From positions 496,001-560,000 of the forward strand of contig NZ_JARWSK010000001.1 of NCBI RefSeq assembly GCF_031081985.1: a stretch of 64,000 bases of DNA, in the 5' to 3' direction. The notes beneath the pieces are model-generated. The model was given only the letters and a program-made list of their open reading frames with translations, had not been told where the DNA came from and did no database searches. How positions within the stretch are numbered: the first letter of the stretch is position 1; each line of letters starts with the position of its first letter. Below are positions 50,334 to 60,280 of this stretch, piece by piece. The position numbers and the translations under genes were made by a program. The stretch comes from Komagataeibacter xylinus (GTDB taxonomy: Bacteria > Pseudomonadota > Alphaproteobacteria > Acetobacterales > Acetobacteraceae).

Positions 50334-51644
50334 TTGATGCAGTCTTTGGAAATGACGAACAGGTTTGGCTGGGGAACACGCGGTACGGAAACAGTATCGG
50401 ACAAGCCACAAGACTGGCTGGCGCGTCAACTGCGCGGCCCTGATGCCGCCCGCTTTACCGGCGTGGGCACCACGGCGGATGGGCTGGTTGCGCTGCGCAC
50501 GCAACGCATGAACCGGATGCAGGGCAACCTGCTCGTCAAACCGATCTTTCAGGCCGAGGTGGCAACTCAGCTCGACAACCTGCTCCTGACCCGCCAGCCT
50601 TTTCGTGAGCGGCTGGCATGTTTCTGGTTCAACCATTTTACCGTCAGCCTGCGCCAGGGCGGCACGCGCGCGATCATTGGCGCCTATATGCGCGAAGCCA
50701 TAAGGCCGCATGTAACCGGCCGGTTCGTGGACATGCTGCTCGCCGTCATGCGCCATCCGGCCATGCTGATGTATCTTGATAACACCTCCTCCATCGGGCC
50801 GGACAGCCCGGCGGGGCGCAGGGGGCATCGCGGCCTGAACGAGAACCTGGCGCGCGAATGCCTCGAACTCCACACCCTCTCGCCACAGGGTGGCTACACG
50901 CAGGCCGATGTCACGGCCTTTGCCGCCATCCTGACCGGGTGGGGCGTGGACCTCAAGACGGACCGGCCCGGCTTTGTCTTCCGGGAAAAGGCGCATCAGC
51001 CCGGCACCAAGACCCTGATGGGCCACCGCTTTGGAGAAGGCGAGGAAGGCGGCCTGCAGGCGCTGCATTTTCTGGGCACGCACCCGGCCACCTACCACCA
51101 TATTGCCACCCGGATGGTTACCCATTTCATAACCGACACGCCTGATGAGCATGATGTCATGCAGGTCAGCCGGGTATTGCAGCAGACGGGGGGCGACCTG
51201 ACTGCCGCCGCCCTGGTGTTGCCCACGCTGGTTGATGCGACACCGGAGGGCGGCAAATTCCGCTCGCCCATGGATTATGCCACGGCAGTGATGCGCGCGC
51301 TCTCGATGGGGGGCACGCCAAGCCCGCCGGATGATCCCCATTCGCCCGCGCATACACTGTTTGCGGCCTTTGCCGCGCTGGGCCAGCCATTATGGACCGC
51401 ACCGCTGCCCAATGGCTGGAGCGACCGCGCTGCTGACTGGGGGGCACCTGCCGACATGCTGGCCCGCAGCGACTGGGCCTGGCAGATGGCAGGACAGGTG
51501 CGCGACGGTGACCCGCTGGATATTGCCCATGCCGTGCTTGGCCCCGCACTCCGGCCACAGACGGTAACCGCCATGCAGCATGCAGGCTCAAGGCAGGATG
51601 CGCTGACGCTTCTGTTCTCCTCACCCGAATTCCAGAGGCGTTAA
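50334..51644 (+). CDS. DUF1800 family protein
   Basis: 436 residues. DUF1800 features: RERLACFWFNHFTVSLRQGG, YLDNTSSIGPDS, GLNENLARECLELHTLSPQGGYTQADVTAFAAILTGW, HFITDTP and the C-terminal SPEFQRR. The family pairs with DUF1501 in many secreted two-gene operons, here 3 bases apart. Function unknown. No N-terminal signal was recognised. Confidence 0.9.
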   Translation: MMQSLEMTNRFGWGTRGTETVSDKPQDWLARQLRGPDAARFTGVGTTADGLVALRTQRMNRMQGNLLVKPIFQAEVATQLDNLLLTRQPFRERLACFWFNHFTVSLRQGGTRAIIGAYMREAIRPHVTGRFVDMLLAVMRHPAMLMYLDNTSSIGPDSPAGRRGHRGLNENLARECLELHTLSPQGGYTQADVTAFAAILTGWGVDLKTDRPGFVFREKAHQPGTKTLMGHRFGEGEEGGLQALHFLGTHPATYHHIATRMVTHFITDTPDEHDVMQVSRVLQQTGGDLTAAALVLPTLVDATPEGGKFRSPMDYATAVMRALSMGGTPSPPDDPHSPAHTLFAAFAALGQPLWTAPLPNGWSDRAADWGAPADMLARSDWAWQMAGQVRDGDPLDIAHAVLGPALRPQTVTAMQHAGSRQDALTLLFSSPEFQRR

Positions 51645-51647
51645 TTC

Positions 51648-52859
51648 ATGTTGATCCCTCGTCGCACGGCCCTGCTGGGCCTTGCCACAGGCTGGGCGCT
51701 GGGGCGTGCCGCGCTGGCCATGGCAGCCCCGTCCAGCCATGAAGATGATCCGCGCCTTGTTGTCATTGTCATGCGCGGGGCGCTTGATGGCATGTCCGCC
51801 GTCACCCCCTATGGCGACCCGAGCCTTGCCAGCCATCGCCGCGCGCTTGTCCTGCCCGAGCCGGGAGCAGCTAAGGGGCTGCTCGATTTAGGCGGTTTTT
51901 ACGGGCTGCACCCGGCACTGCAGAACATGCATGCGCTTTATGCTGCAGGCCAGTTGCTGCCGGTGCATGCCGTGGCGGGAAATTATCGCAGCCGTTCGCA
52001 CTTCGAGGCGCAGGACTACCTTGAAAGTGGCGCGGATGCACGCATGGATAGCGGCTGGCTCAACCGGGCCGTATCGCTCATGCCCCAGCACGATGCGGGG
52101 CCGGATGGCTACGGCCTGGCCATGGGGCTGACCGTGCCACTGCTGCTGCGTGGCCCGGCCGAGGTGGGCTGTTACGCGCCTGCGGCCAGCCATCACCCTG
52201 ACCCTGATCTGTACCGCCAGATCGCGGCCCTCAACGCTGATGATCCGGTCACGGGCCCCGCGCTTCGCAATGCCCTGCAGGCCCGAGGTTTTTCCGATAC
52301 CGTGATGGAAAGCAGCGCGCCCGCTTCTACCGCCGCGCGCAAGGGCAGCAGGCCCGATGCGTTCCTCACCCTTTCAACCGCGGCAGGCCGCATGCTGGCC
52401 AACCGGCGCGGCCCGCGCATCGCCGCGCTTGAAATTGGGGGATGGGACACCCATGCGCGGCAGGTTGAACGCCTTGGCCGCCCCCTGACGCAGCTCGACC
52501 GGGGGCTTGCCGCCCTGCGTAATGGCCTTGGCCCGGCATGGTCGCGCACCGTCGTGCTGGCCATGACCGAGTTCGGCCGCACCGTGCGGATCAATGGCAC
52601 GGGCGGCACGGATCATGGCACGGGCACGGTTGCCTTTATTGCGGGTGGCGCCGTGGCAGGGGGGCGGGTAGCAGGCACATGGCCCGGCCTGCGCCCGGAG
52701 CAACTGTTTGAAAACCGCGACCTTGCCCCCACGACCGACCTGCGTTGTGTTGCAGCAGGGCTGTTGTGCGATCATTTGCGGCTGAAGCCTGCGGGCATGG
52801 CCACGGTCTTTCCCGGTGCGGCCGTAACGCCGATGCATGGATTAATCCGTCAGGCATGA
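51648..52859 (+). CDS. DUF1501 family secreted protein, Tat-type signal
   Basis: 403 residues. N-terminal twin-arginine signal (MLIPRRTALLGLATGWALGR, then AALAMAAP). The domain shows VIVMRGALDGMSAV, YGLHPALQNMHALYAAGQLLPVHAV, GGWDTHARQVERLG and TEFGRTVRINGTGGTDHGTGT, the alkaline-phosphatase-like metal-site pattern of DUF1501. Possibly a periplasmic phosphatase or sulfatase-fold protein, partner of DUF1800. The hairpin at 52872-52910 follows. Confidence 0.9.
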   Translation: MLIPRRTALLGLATGWALGRAALAMAAPSSHEDDPRLVVIVMRGALDGMSAVTPYGDPSLASHRRALVLPEPGAAKGLLDLGGFYGLHPALQNMHALYAAGQLLPVHAVAGNYRSRSHFEAQDYLESGADARMDSGWLNRAVSLMPQHDAGPDGYGLAMGLTVPLLLRGPAEVGCYAPAASHHPDPDLYRQIAALNADDPVTGPALRNALQARGFSDTVMESSAPASTAARKGSRPDAFLTLSTAAGRMLANRRGPRIAALEIGGWDTHARQVERLGRPLTQLDRGLAALRNGLGPAWSRTVVLAMTEFGRTVRINGTGGTDHGTGTVAFIAGGAVAGGRVAGTWPGLRPEQLFENRDLAPTTDLRCVAAGLLCDHLRLKPAGMATVFPGAAVTPMHGLIRQA

Positions 52860-52871
52860 AGGACGAGGCGC

Positions 52872-52910
52872 ATTTTTGGTGAATCTTGTTTCAAAAGCTT
52901 CACCAAAAAT
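52872..52910. terminator. Bidirectional hairpin terminator
   Basis: Perfect 12-base arms ATTTTTGGTGAA (52872-52883) and TTCACCAAAAAT (52899-52910), 15-base loop, between convergent genes. Confidence 0.75.
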
Positions 52911-53054
52911 ATCTCATGTTTCCCACTCACGCGCCATGCCGCCATCGCGCGGGCGATGCCGGCGCTTGAGAGGGGGATCTGATGATATCGAGCCGTATGT
53001 CGCAATTCATCTCCTGACCCTGCATGTTTTCACGGTACGGGCAGGGCAGGCCAG

Positions 53055-55550
53055 TCAGACCGGATGGGTCGCCCCCATGGCCGGGTCCGTGCGCCCTGGC
53101 AGCCCGGTCTCGATGCGCCCTGCGAACTGATACAGCAGTTCCGGTTCATCGGCACTCGACATGGTGAGATCATACCACAGCATGCCCTGCGTCAGGTCGA
53201 ACGCCACGTTCACGCTGCCGCCAGAGGCCACATGCACCCTGCGCGTGATGCCGGAGGGCGCCATGGAGCAGGTCAGCTTCGCGTGTCTCGTGCCATGATT
53301 GCTTATGGTCACGACCAGATCCTGCCCCGGCCCACGCAGGTAGGTGCAGGCCGCCTGTAGCCGCAGGCCGCCCTTCCTGCCGCTATAGCGCCGGTAAAAG
53401 CCGTTGGGGGCATGCACGTCCACATCATAGACTTCGTTGTGGAAGGTGGACTGGGCAAACGCCACGTCAAGCGCATCGCCTGCCGCCACGGCGTAAGTGC
53501 CTGCCTGCATGCCGCTTTCCGATGCGATGCCGTGGCGATGGATATTGAACGGCACGCCAGCAGCACGGGCGCCAAAGCGGGTCCTGCCCGCGCGCAGGTG
53601 CACGCTCACCTGCCTGCCATCAGCCGAGACCCCGCCATCGCAATACGGCTCATAGGGCAGGGGGGAGGCGACCCGCGTGCCGGTTTCCTGCGCCACGCTT
53701 TCGCGCATTTTGGCCGGATCGGTGCGCAGGGTGGCAATCGTAGCCGCATCGAGGGCCTGATAGCCACCGGGCAGGGGCCGGTTGCGCGCGCTCTCGATGG
53801 TGTGCAGATACGCATTACGCTCAAGAAAGGGCAGGTGCGGCACGCTGCCATCATAGGGGCGGAAGCATGAGGTAAGGTCGCCACTGATGGCCCGCCGCCA
53901 CGGCGAGATATTGGTCTCGGTCACATCCTTGCCGAATTTGCCCCGCACGAAGGTCTCAAGGAAACGCAGCGTGGAGGTATGCTCGAACAGTTGCGAATTG
54001 ACCCATCCGCCCCGGCTCCAGGGCGAGGCGATGACCATCGGCACGCGAAAGCCCAGCCCGATCGGCCCGCTGCGCGCCAGGCGCTCGGGCACGCCGCGAT
54101 CGATTTCATCCTGCGCGCTCGTATATTCCAGCCCCTTCTGGCCAATGCTGCGCGATGATGCGCCGGTTTCGGGCCGGGCGGGATCAGGCGCGGCGTAGGA
54201 ACAGCAATGGTCAAAATACCCGTCATTTTCATCATAGGTCATGATGAAGATGGTTTTTTTCCATACCTCGGGGTTTTCGGTCAGGATATCCATGATTTCA
54301 GACACGTACCACGCCCCGTACCACGGCGAGGTCGGATGATCGGAGAAATGCTCGGGCGCTGCCAGCCATGACACGGTGGGCAGCCTGCCTGTTCTGACAT
54401 CCTCGCGAAACTGATGCAGCACATCGCCCTTGGGCGCCTGCATGTGGATGGCTTTTCTGCCATCGTGGAATTTCAGTTTTTCGAGCTTGCGGTAGTGCCT
54501 GTCGCCCGTGTTGGTCACGAACGCCTTCTCGAACAGGGCGCGTTCCGCCGGTGTCAGTTTTTCAGGCGTCTCGCCCGCAACAGCACGGCGGCGCGTGAGC
54601 ACGGCCAGCAGGCTGCGCGCTTCGGCCAACTGTTCGGCATGCGTGCCAGACACAAGCATTTCATGCGTGTTCAGCCGATCGATATGGGACTGGCACTCGC
54701 TGATGCGCTCCTCAAGCCACGTGCCAAAACCGGGATTGGCCGTGACATGGTACTGATCGAAACATTCCAGTACATTGCACCCGAAATTGGACAGCCATGC
54801 CCGCTCGGGCGCACTCATGCCACCAGCCTGCGAGAGTTCGTTCTGGTAGAATTTCCACGAAACGCCTGCCTGTTCCAGCCGCTCGGGGAAGGTCCGCCAC
54901 GTCATGCCACCTTCAAGGATTTCACCATTACGCATGTACACATTCGACGTGGGATCCTGCCGGTCGCGCACCGTGCCGGTCCAGAACAGCAGCCGGTTGG
55001 GGGTGGTGCTGGTCATGGCGCCACAGTAATTCTGGTCACATACGGTAAAGGCATCGGCCAGGGCATAGTAAAAGGGCAGATCCTCGCGGGTATAATGACC
55101 CATGGTCAACGGATAATGGGCATAGTCCTTGTGGTGCGACTTCTTGGCGTCGATCCATCGGTCATGGCCGCCATTGTTCCATGCATCGACCTGGCTGTCG
55201 CGGGAATGGGGGATGGAACCCATCCATGTCACGCGGGTATCACGAATGTTGAGCCGCCACGGCAGGTAGGTCTCGCCTGACTGGCTGGACTGCACAAAAG
55301 CCGGATTACCGTTGGGCAGGCGCATGGCACGCGGGTCATTGAATCCGCGCACGCCCTGCAGGGTGCCAAATACATGATCAAAAGAGCGATTTTCCTGCAT
55401 CAGGATCACGACATGCTCGGCATCCTGCCAGGTGGACCCCACCTCGGGCGCAATGGCAAAGGCCCGCCCGATGGAAGCGGGCAGGCGGGAAGATGCACCC
55501 GCAGCACCCGTGAGGAGGGCATATTTCAGGAAATCTCTACGTGTCGTCAT
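53055..55550 (-). CDS. Phosphocholine-specific phospholipase C, Tat-exported
   Basis: 831 residues from ATG 55550. Tat signal TTRRDFLKYALLTGAAGASS, then the family motif ENRSFDHVFGTLQGVRGF, a catalytic-type Thr/metal region, DENDGYFDHCCSYAAPD and the C-terminal beta-rich domains. It cleaves phosphatidylcholine and similar lipids in the periplasm or outside. ATG 55565 is also possible; the longest frame (55652) adds a non-conserved tail. Convergent with the DUF1501 gene. Confidence 0.92.
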   Translation of the reverse strand: MTTRRDFLKYALLTGAAGASSRLPASIGRAFAIAPEVGSTWQDAEHVVILMQENRSFDHVFGTLQGVRGFNDPRAMRLPNGNPAFVQSSQSGETYLPWRLNIRDTRVTWMGSIPHSRDSQVDAWNNGGHDRWIDAKKSHHKDYAHYPLTMGHYTREDLPFYYALADAFTVCDQNYCGAMTSTTPNRLLFWTGTVRDRQDPTSNVYMRNGEILEGGMTWRTFPERLEQAGVSWKFYQNELSQAGGMSAPERAWLSNFGCNVLECFDQYHVTANPGFGTWLEERISECQSHIDRLNTHEMLVSGTHAEQLAEARSLLAVLTRRRAVAGETPEKLTPAERALFEKAFVTNTGDRHYRKLEKLKFHDGRKAIHMQAPKGDVLHQFREDVRTGRLPTVSWLAAPEHFSDHPTSPWYGAWYVSEIMDILTENPEVWKKTIFIMTYDENDGYFDHCCSYAAPDPARPETGASSRSIGQKGLEYTSAQDEIDRGVPERLARSGPIGLGFRVPMVIASPWSRGGWVNSQLFEHTSTLRFLETFVRGKFGKDVTETNISPWRRAISGDLTSCFRPYDGSVPHLPFLERNAYLHTIESARNRPLPGGYQALDAATIATLRTDPAKMRESVAQETGTRVASPLPYEPYCDGGVSADGRQVSVHLRAGRTRFGARAAGVPFNIHRHGIASESGMQAGTYAVAAGDALDVAFAQSTFHNEVYDVDVHAPNGFYRRYSGRKGGLRLQAACTYLRGPGQDLVVTISNHGTRHAKLTCSMAPSGITRRVHVASGGSVNVAFDLTQGMLWYDLTMSSADEPELLYQFAGRIETGLPGRTDPAMGATHPV

Positions 55551-55694
55551 GATTGGCTCGTGCATGAAGGAATCTTGTTTCGGTGCCCTCTGACCATGGC
55601 TTGAACAGGGGGCCAGCCGTGAAGGCAAGCGATTGCATGCTGATATGGTCATGCGTCAGCGTACCGACAGTGCCGGGCATGGCGTGAGAGACCA

Positions 55695-55862
55695 TCATTG
55701 CGCGTGAAGTAAAGCTCTTTGCATTGCCCTGGGGTGTTCCGGCACAAGTCTCAACGGGGTTTCTCTAACAAATTCATTATCCGGTTTATATACTGCTCCA
55801 TTCCATTTCATTTTAACTTCATTCAATATTCTTAAAAAATTCATATCTGGATATGTGCTCAT
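55695..55862 (-). CDS. Possible small protein in AT-rich DNA
   Basis: 55 residues from ATG 55862: MSTYPDMNFLRILNEVKMKW, then NGAVYKPDNEFVRETPLRL. Codon use is A/T-rich, unlike the neighbours, and no Shine-Dalgarno sequence is visible. It may be a gene fragment. No family recognised. Confidence 0.3.
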   Translation of the reverse strand: MSTYPDMNFLRILNEVKMKWNGAVYKPDNEFVRETPLRLVPEHPRAMQRALLHAQ

Positions 55863-56019
55863 GGCAGCAACGAAAAAGAGAGGGAGAGGCATCGGGCAAT
55901 GCCATGCGTCATTTGCCTGAAAAGGTGAGAACCGGGCCGTAATCCTCTTCCGATTCAGATACGACAATATCGAATTCCTTGCCCGGAAATCCTGCATGCA
56001 GGGCCAATATACAGCATCT

Positions 56020-56349
56020 TTACAATAAATGGGCAGAAAGGCGGACATCATGACCTAACATTTTATTGTCATGATCAATAATATCATAAACGTGTACATG
56101 ATTGATCATGCTCTCCACGCCCTTCATGTTTCTCAGCACACTCATCCATCGGGCAAAACTGTCTTTTGTAAACTGGATGCCCAGAAACACGCTGCCCTCG
56201 TAATCCATGAATTCTGGCAAAAGCAGCCTGCCTATGGCCAGCACGTCAACGCCGGTGCTGTTAGAAGCGATATGGGGCAGCCATGGCTGGCTCAAGGGCG
56301 CCTGTCGCTTCTGTTTGCCTGTATAGGCGGATTTGTCACCACGCGGCAT
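56020..56349 (-). CDS. Hypothetical protein with a KGG-type N-terminus
   Basis: 109 residues from ATG 56349, with GGGAG nine bases upstream. The first residues MPRGDKSAYTGKQKRQA match the beginning of small 'MPRGDKSxYTxKQxRKA' proteins (stress/plasmid-stabilisation type) but the rest differs: LAIGRLLLPEFMDYEGSVFL, then GIQFTKDSFARWMSVLRNMK and a charged end. It could be a chimera. The longer frame upstream to 56628 looks unlike protein. Confidence 0.5.
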   Translation of the reverse strand: MPRGDKSAYTGKQKRQAPLSQPWLPHIASNSTGVDVLAIGRLLLPEFMDYEGSVFLGIQFTKDSFARWMSVLRNMKGVESMINHVHVYDIIDHDNKMLGHDVRLSAHLL

Positions 56350-56694
56350 GATCCATGCTCCCGTCCATGCGTTTGCCAGGGCTCTGGTGCGGTGGCGCAT
56401 GCAAGCCCCACCTGCATGACAATGCGGGATCAGGGCAAAAGTTTTTACAGGGCCACCTGCCGGGCTGTTACACTTTGAGAGGGGCATATCAGGTATTGCA
56501 GAGGCTCTTTTCTCGCTATTGCGCGGCAGGGGGTGTAGAAGCAGGCCCTCATCCTGATGGAAGATCTCTATGACGACCGTGTGCCGGACTATCGCCATTT
56601 CACCACAGCAGGATCCTCCCGTTCCCATGTGCCCCAGCCCCGATCGGGGAGGCCGTTGCGATCATGCGAAGGAGGCACGCCAAAGGATTTCATC

Positions 56695-58296
56695 ATGATG
56701 ACCGATGCCTGCAAGGTCCTGATGATCTTCCCGCTTTTCAATGCCAATTCATTCTGGAACTACAAGGAGGCCTGCGATCTGGCGGGCGCGCGCTACCCTG
56801 CGGCCCCGCTTGGCCTGGTCACGGTCGCGGCCCTGCTGCCCCAGCACTGGCAGATACGGCTGGTCAACCGCAATACCGAAGACCTGACCGACGCCGATCT
56901 TGACTGGGCCGACATGGTCATGACCGGCGGCATGCTGCCGCAGCGCAATGATGCGCTGCACATCATCGCGCAATGCCATGCGCGCGGCAAGCCGGTGGTG
57001 GTGGGCGGCCCCGATGTGACGTCGAGCCCGCCGCTTTACAGCGCCGCCAATTTTCAGGTTCTGGGCGAGGCCGAGGAGATCATGGATGATTTCGTTGCGG
57101 CCTGGCGCAGCGGCGCGCGGCAGGGCGTGTTTGAAGCGCCAATGGGCAAGACGGATGTTACAAAAAGTCCGTTGCCGCGCTTTGATCTGCTCAAGCTTGA
57201 CCAGTACCTGCATGTGGGCGTCCAGTTTTCACGCGGGTGCCCGTTCAGTTGCGAGTTCTGCGATATTATCGAACTCTATGGCCGGGTGCCGCGCACCAAG
57301 ACCAATGCACAGGTCACGGCTGAACTTGATGCCCTGTACGCGCTTGGCTACCGCGGCCATGTCGATTTTGTTGATGACAACCTGATCGGCAATAAAAAGG
57401 CGCTCAAGAAATTCCTGCCCGACCTGAAGCGCTGGCAGGAGAAAAAGAAATTTCCCTTCGAATTTTCAACCGAGGCCTCCATCAACCTCGCTGATGACGC
57501 GGATCTGCTGCGCAGCCTGGCCGATACGAATTTCTTCGCCGTGTTCGTGGGCATCGAAAGCCCGGATACGGACTCCCTGGTGCTGATGCAGAAAAAGCAG
57601 AACACACGGCGCAGCCTGCAACAGAGCATCGACACGATCCATAAGGCCGGGATTTTCGTCAATGCGGGCTTCATCGTAGGGTTTGACAGCGAGAAGGGCA
57701 GTGTCGCCGCGGGCATGATCGAATGCATTGAGGATACCTCGATCCCGGTCTGCATGGTCGGCCTGCTTTACGCGCTGCCCACAACCCAGTTGACGCGCCG
57801 CCTGCTGGCCGAAGGGCGGCTGTTTTCGGGTAGTGAACAGACCCAGTCGGGCGATCAGTGCACCGCGGGCCTCAATTTCGAGACCAAACGGCCACGCCGC
57901 GACGTGCTGAGCGATTACAGGACGGTGCTCAAAACGATTTATGATCCGGTCGCCTATTTTGGCCGCGTGCGCAGGCTCGGCCGCATGCTCGGGCGCAAGC
58001 GCAGCCACCGGATGATCAAGGGCGACCTGCGCAGCTTCATGCGGCTTGTGCTGCGCATTCACCGCGCGGGGCCGGGCACGACAGGGCCATTTTGGCGGAT
58101 GATGCTCGACTGCGCGCTGCATAACCCCAAAGCATTGCCCTATGTGGTCATGACCAGCGCGCTCTACCTGCATCTCGGGCCGTTTGCGCGGCAGGTTGTT
58201 GGCGAGATTGACGGTGAGATCGAGAATGTTGACACCGGCCACTGGCAGGCGCCGCCAATGCTCAAGCCTGTTCCGGCAGCGCTCGTGCCTGCCTGA
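56695..58296 (+). CDS. B12-binding radical SAM protein (DUF4070 type)
   Basis: 533 residues from ATG 56695 (AAGGA eight bases upstream). B12-binding domain first (VLMIFPLFNANSFW, PPLGLVTVAALLP, GGMLPQRND, GGPDVTSSP), then the radical SAM domain with the cluster CPFSCEFC (Cys about 182, 186, 189) and a C-terminal DUF4070 part. Such enzymes include hopanoid methylases (HpnP/HpnR type) and other C-methylases. Acetic acid bacteria make methylated hopanoids, but this gene could equally belong to another pathway; no hpn gene is near. Confidence 0.85.
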   Translation: MMTDACKVLMIFPLFNANSFWNYKEACDLAGARYPAAPLGLVTVAALLPQHWQIRLVNRNTEDLTDADLDWADMVMTGGMLPQRNDALHIIAQCHARGKPVVVGGPDVTSSPPLYSAANFQVLGEAEEIMDDFVAAWRSGARQGVFEAPMGKTDVTKSPLPRFDLLKLDQYLHVGVQFSRGCPFSCEFCDIIELYGRVPRTKTNAQVTAELDALYALGYRGHVDFVDDNLIGNKKALKKFLPDLKRWQEKKKFPFEFSTEASINLADDADLLRSLADTNFFAVFVGIESPDTDSLVLMQKKQNTRRSLQQSIDTIHKAGIFVNAGFIVGFDSEKGSVAAGMIECIEDTSIPVCMVGLLYALPTTQLTRRLLAEGRLFSGSEQTQSGDQCTAGLNFETKRPRRDVLSDYRTVLKTIYDPVAYFGRVRRLGRMLGRKRSHRMIKGDLRSFMRLVLRIHRAGPGTTGPFWRMMLDCALHNPKALPYVVMTSALYLHLGPFARQVVGEIDGEIENVDTGHWQAPPMLKPVPAALVPA

Positions 58297-58366
58297 GCAG
58301 GGCATGGGGTAAAAAGCTTCCGGTGACTGGCGCGGTGGCTGGCAGCACCGCCGCGCCAACGCATCA

Positions 58367-59662
58367 TCAGGCTTTTGCAGCCTTCGCTGCGGCAGCCGCC
58401 GCGCGGGCCGCGTTCTTCTCTTCCTCGGTCCAGACCTTGCGCTCGCGTATTTTCGGCGGCTTGACCTGCTTGGCCGGGCCGCCACCCAGCACGGGGGGGC
58501 GCATGGTGGAGTTGCGCGCGGCCTCCGAATGCCAGGGGTGGTCGGCCTGCACGTCAAGCGGGCGGCCAATTTCACGTTCCACGCCATGCAGCCAGGCGCG
58601 CTGCTCGGCATCGCACAGCGTTATGGCAAAGCCCGTGCGGCCCGCGCGGCCGGTGCGGCCAATGCGGTGCACATAGCTTTCGGGCAGGCTGGGCAGGTCA
58701 TGGTTGAACACATGCGTCACCGTATCGACATCAATGCCACGCGCCGCGATGTCGGTTGCCACCAGCACCTGTGCCGCGCCACACCGAAACGCCTCGAGCG
58801 CGCGCTCACGCTGCCCCTGTGACTTGTTGCCGTGCAGGGCCTCGGCTGTAATGCCCGCCTCGGTAATGAAGGCGCAGACCTCGTTGGCGATGTTCTTCTG
58901 CAGGGTAAAGACCACGGCCTGCCCCATGCCCGGCGTGCGCAGCAGTTCCAGCAGGGCGGCCTTCTTGTCTGCTGCATCGACAAACATGACCGACTGCTCG
59001 ATCCGCTCCACTGTGGTGGAGGGCGGCGTAATCTCGACCCGGGCCGGATCGCGCAGCAGGCTCTCGGCCAGGGCCGTGATGGATTTGGGCATGGTGGCTG
59101 AAAACAGCACGGTCTGCCGGTCTGCGGGCAGGGTTGCGACAATACGCTCGATGGGCTTGGCAAAGCCCATGTCGAGCATCTGGTCGGCCTCATCAAGCAC
59201 CAGTGCCTCAAGCTGCGACAGGTCGCATGCGCCTTGGGTGATCAGATCCAGCAGCCGCCCCGGTGTGGCTACGATGATGTCCACCCCCTCCCTGAGCGCA
59301 TTGATCTGGTGGAACGGGCTGACGCCGCCAAAAATCGTCGTAATGCTGGGCTTGAGGTGCCGCCCGAAGCCTGTGAAGCCATCGGCGATCTGGGATACCA
59401 GTTCACGCGTGGGAGCCAGCACCAGCACGCGCGCGCCCCCTTTGGGGGCAGGGCGGGGGTTCATGGCAAGGCGATGGAGCAGCGGCAGCGCAAACGAGGC
59501 CGTCTTGCCCGTGCCGGTCTGGGCCATGCCCAGCAGGTCGCGGCCTGCGAGCAGCATGGGGATGGAGCCCGCCTGGATCGGGGTGGGGGTGGCGTAGCCC
59601 TCCTCGGCCAGGGCGCTGAGGAGTTCGGGCGCCAGGGCAAGATCGGCAAAGGTCATGGACAT
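58367..59662 (-). CDS. DEAD-box RNA helicase, RhlE type
   Basis: 431 residues from ATG 59662 (GGAGG about 12 bases upstream). Q motif (GYATPTPIQAGSIP), Walker A AQTGTGKT (about 48-55), PTRELVSQ, DEAD in VLDEADQMLDMGF (about 157), SAT, and in domain 2 ATDIAARGIDV and HRIGRTGRAG. The tail is Ala/Lys-rich. It unwinds RNA duplexes in ribosome or degradosome work. Convergent with the radical SAM gene. Confidence 0.95.
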   Translation of the reverse strand: MSMTFADLALAPELLSALAEEGYATPTPIQAGSIPMLLAGRDLLGMAQTGTGKTASFALPLLHRLAMNPRPAPKGGARVLVLAPTRELVSQIADGFTGFGRHLKPSITTIFGGVSPFHQINALREGVDIIVATPGRLLDLITQGACDLSQLEALVLDEADQMLDMGFAKPIERIVATLPADRQTVLFSATMPKSITALAESLLRDPARVEITPPSTTVERIEQSVMFVDAADKKAALLELLRTPGMGQAVVFTLQKNIANEVCAFITEAGITAEALHGNKSQGQRERALEAFRCGAAQVLVATDIAARGIDVDTVTHVFNHDLPSLPESYVHRIGRTGRAGRTGFAITLCDAEQRAWLHGVEREIGRPLDVQADHPWHSEAARNSTMRPPVLGGGPAKQVKPPKIRERKVWTEEEKNAARAAAAAAKAAKA

Positions 59663-59985
59663 GGTCAAGCAGCGCCTCCGGCGCTCTGTAAAGGCTACGC
59701 CTGTTCGGGCTTCGCTGGTGCGGGAGGGCGGACTATTACGGGGGGCACCGTGCCACGTCAACGCAGCGCGGCAGGCCCGATGATGGTTTTTGCCCCCGCC
59801 CTGCACCATAACCCTCATGTTTTGGATGATGACCTGAAATGTGCTCCCGTCATGCCGCTTGCATGGAGTATCGATCTCATCACATGCAGGATAAGTGCAC
59901 TCATGGTTCCTCCCATTCTTTCAGAAGCCGCATTGCTGCGGGGGCTGGCCCTTGCCCTGACAAGCGGAACGATACGCCGGAAGTC
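59663..59985. other. Noncoding stretch before a small helical gene
   Basis: Divergent promoter region between the helicase and the small gene. I find no clear promoter, hairpin or repeat. In-frame starts upstream of 59986 give unlikely protein. Confidence 0.5.
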
Positions 59986-60198
59986 ATGGCTGATGACCTG
60001 ATCCCCCTGCTCGAGCAGGCCGCCGGGAAGGGCGATTGCGCGGCACGGGCGGCGTGGTTCCTCAAGGCCGCGCAGGCGGGTAATCGTGAAGCCATGTTTG
60101 AAACCGGCAAATGCTACCCTGACAGCCTGGAACTGGCCTTCTGTCAGCATGAACGCAACATGCGCACGGGGCAGGATGCTGGCAAAGACGATTTCTGA
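59986..60198 (+). CDS. Small Sel1/TPR-like protein
   Basis: 70 residues, MADDLIPLLEQAAGKGDCAA, then RAAWFLKAAQAGNREAMFET, one Sel1-like repeat (the 'A..W..KAA..G...A' pattern) followed by a charged end. Probably a fragment or a short adaptor. Start ATG 59986 has GGAAG close upstream. Confidence 0.45.
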   Translation: MADDLIPLLEQAAGKGDCAARAAWFLKAAQAGNREAMFETGKCYPDSLELAFCQHERNMRTGQDAGKDDF

Positions 60199-60280
60199 GC
60201 CTGCTTTTGCAAATTCGGCCTGCCGGGCAGAACTGTAACTTCAATATGCAAGACCTGGCGGGCGGGCAGGGCCAGTCACA

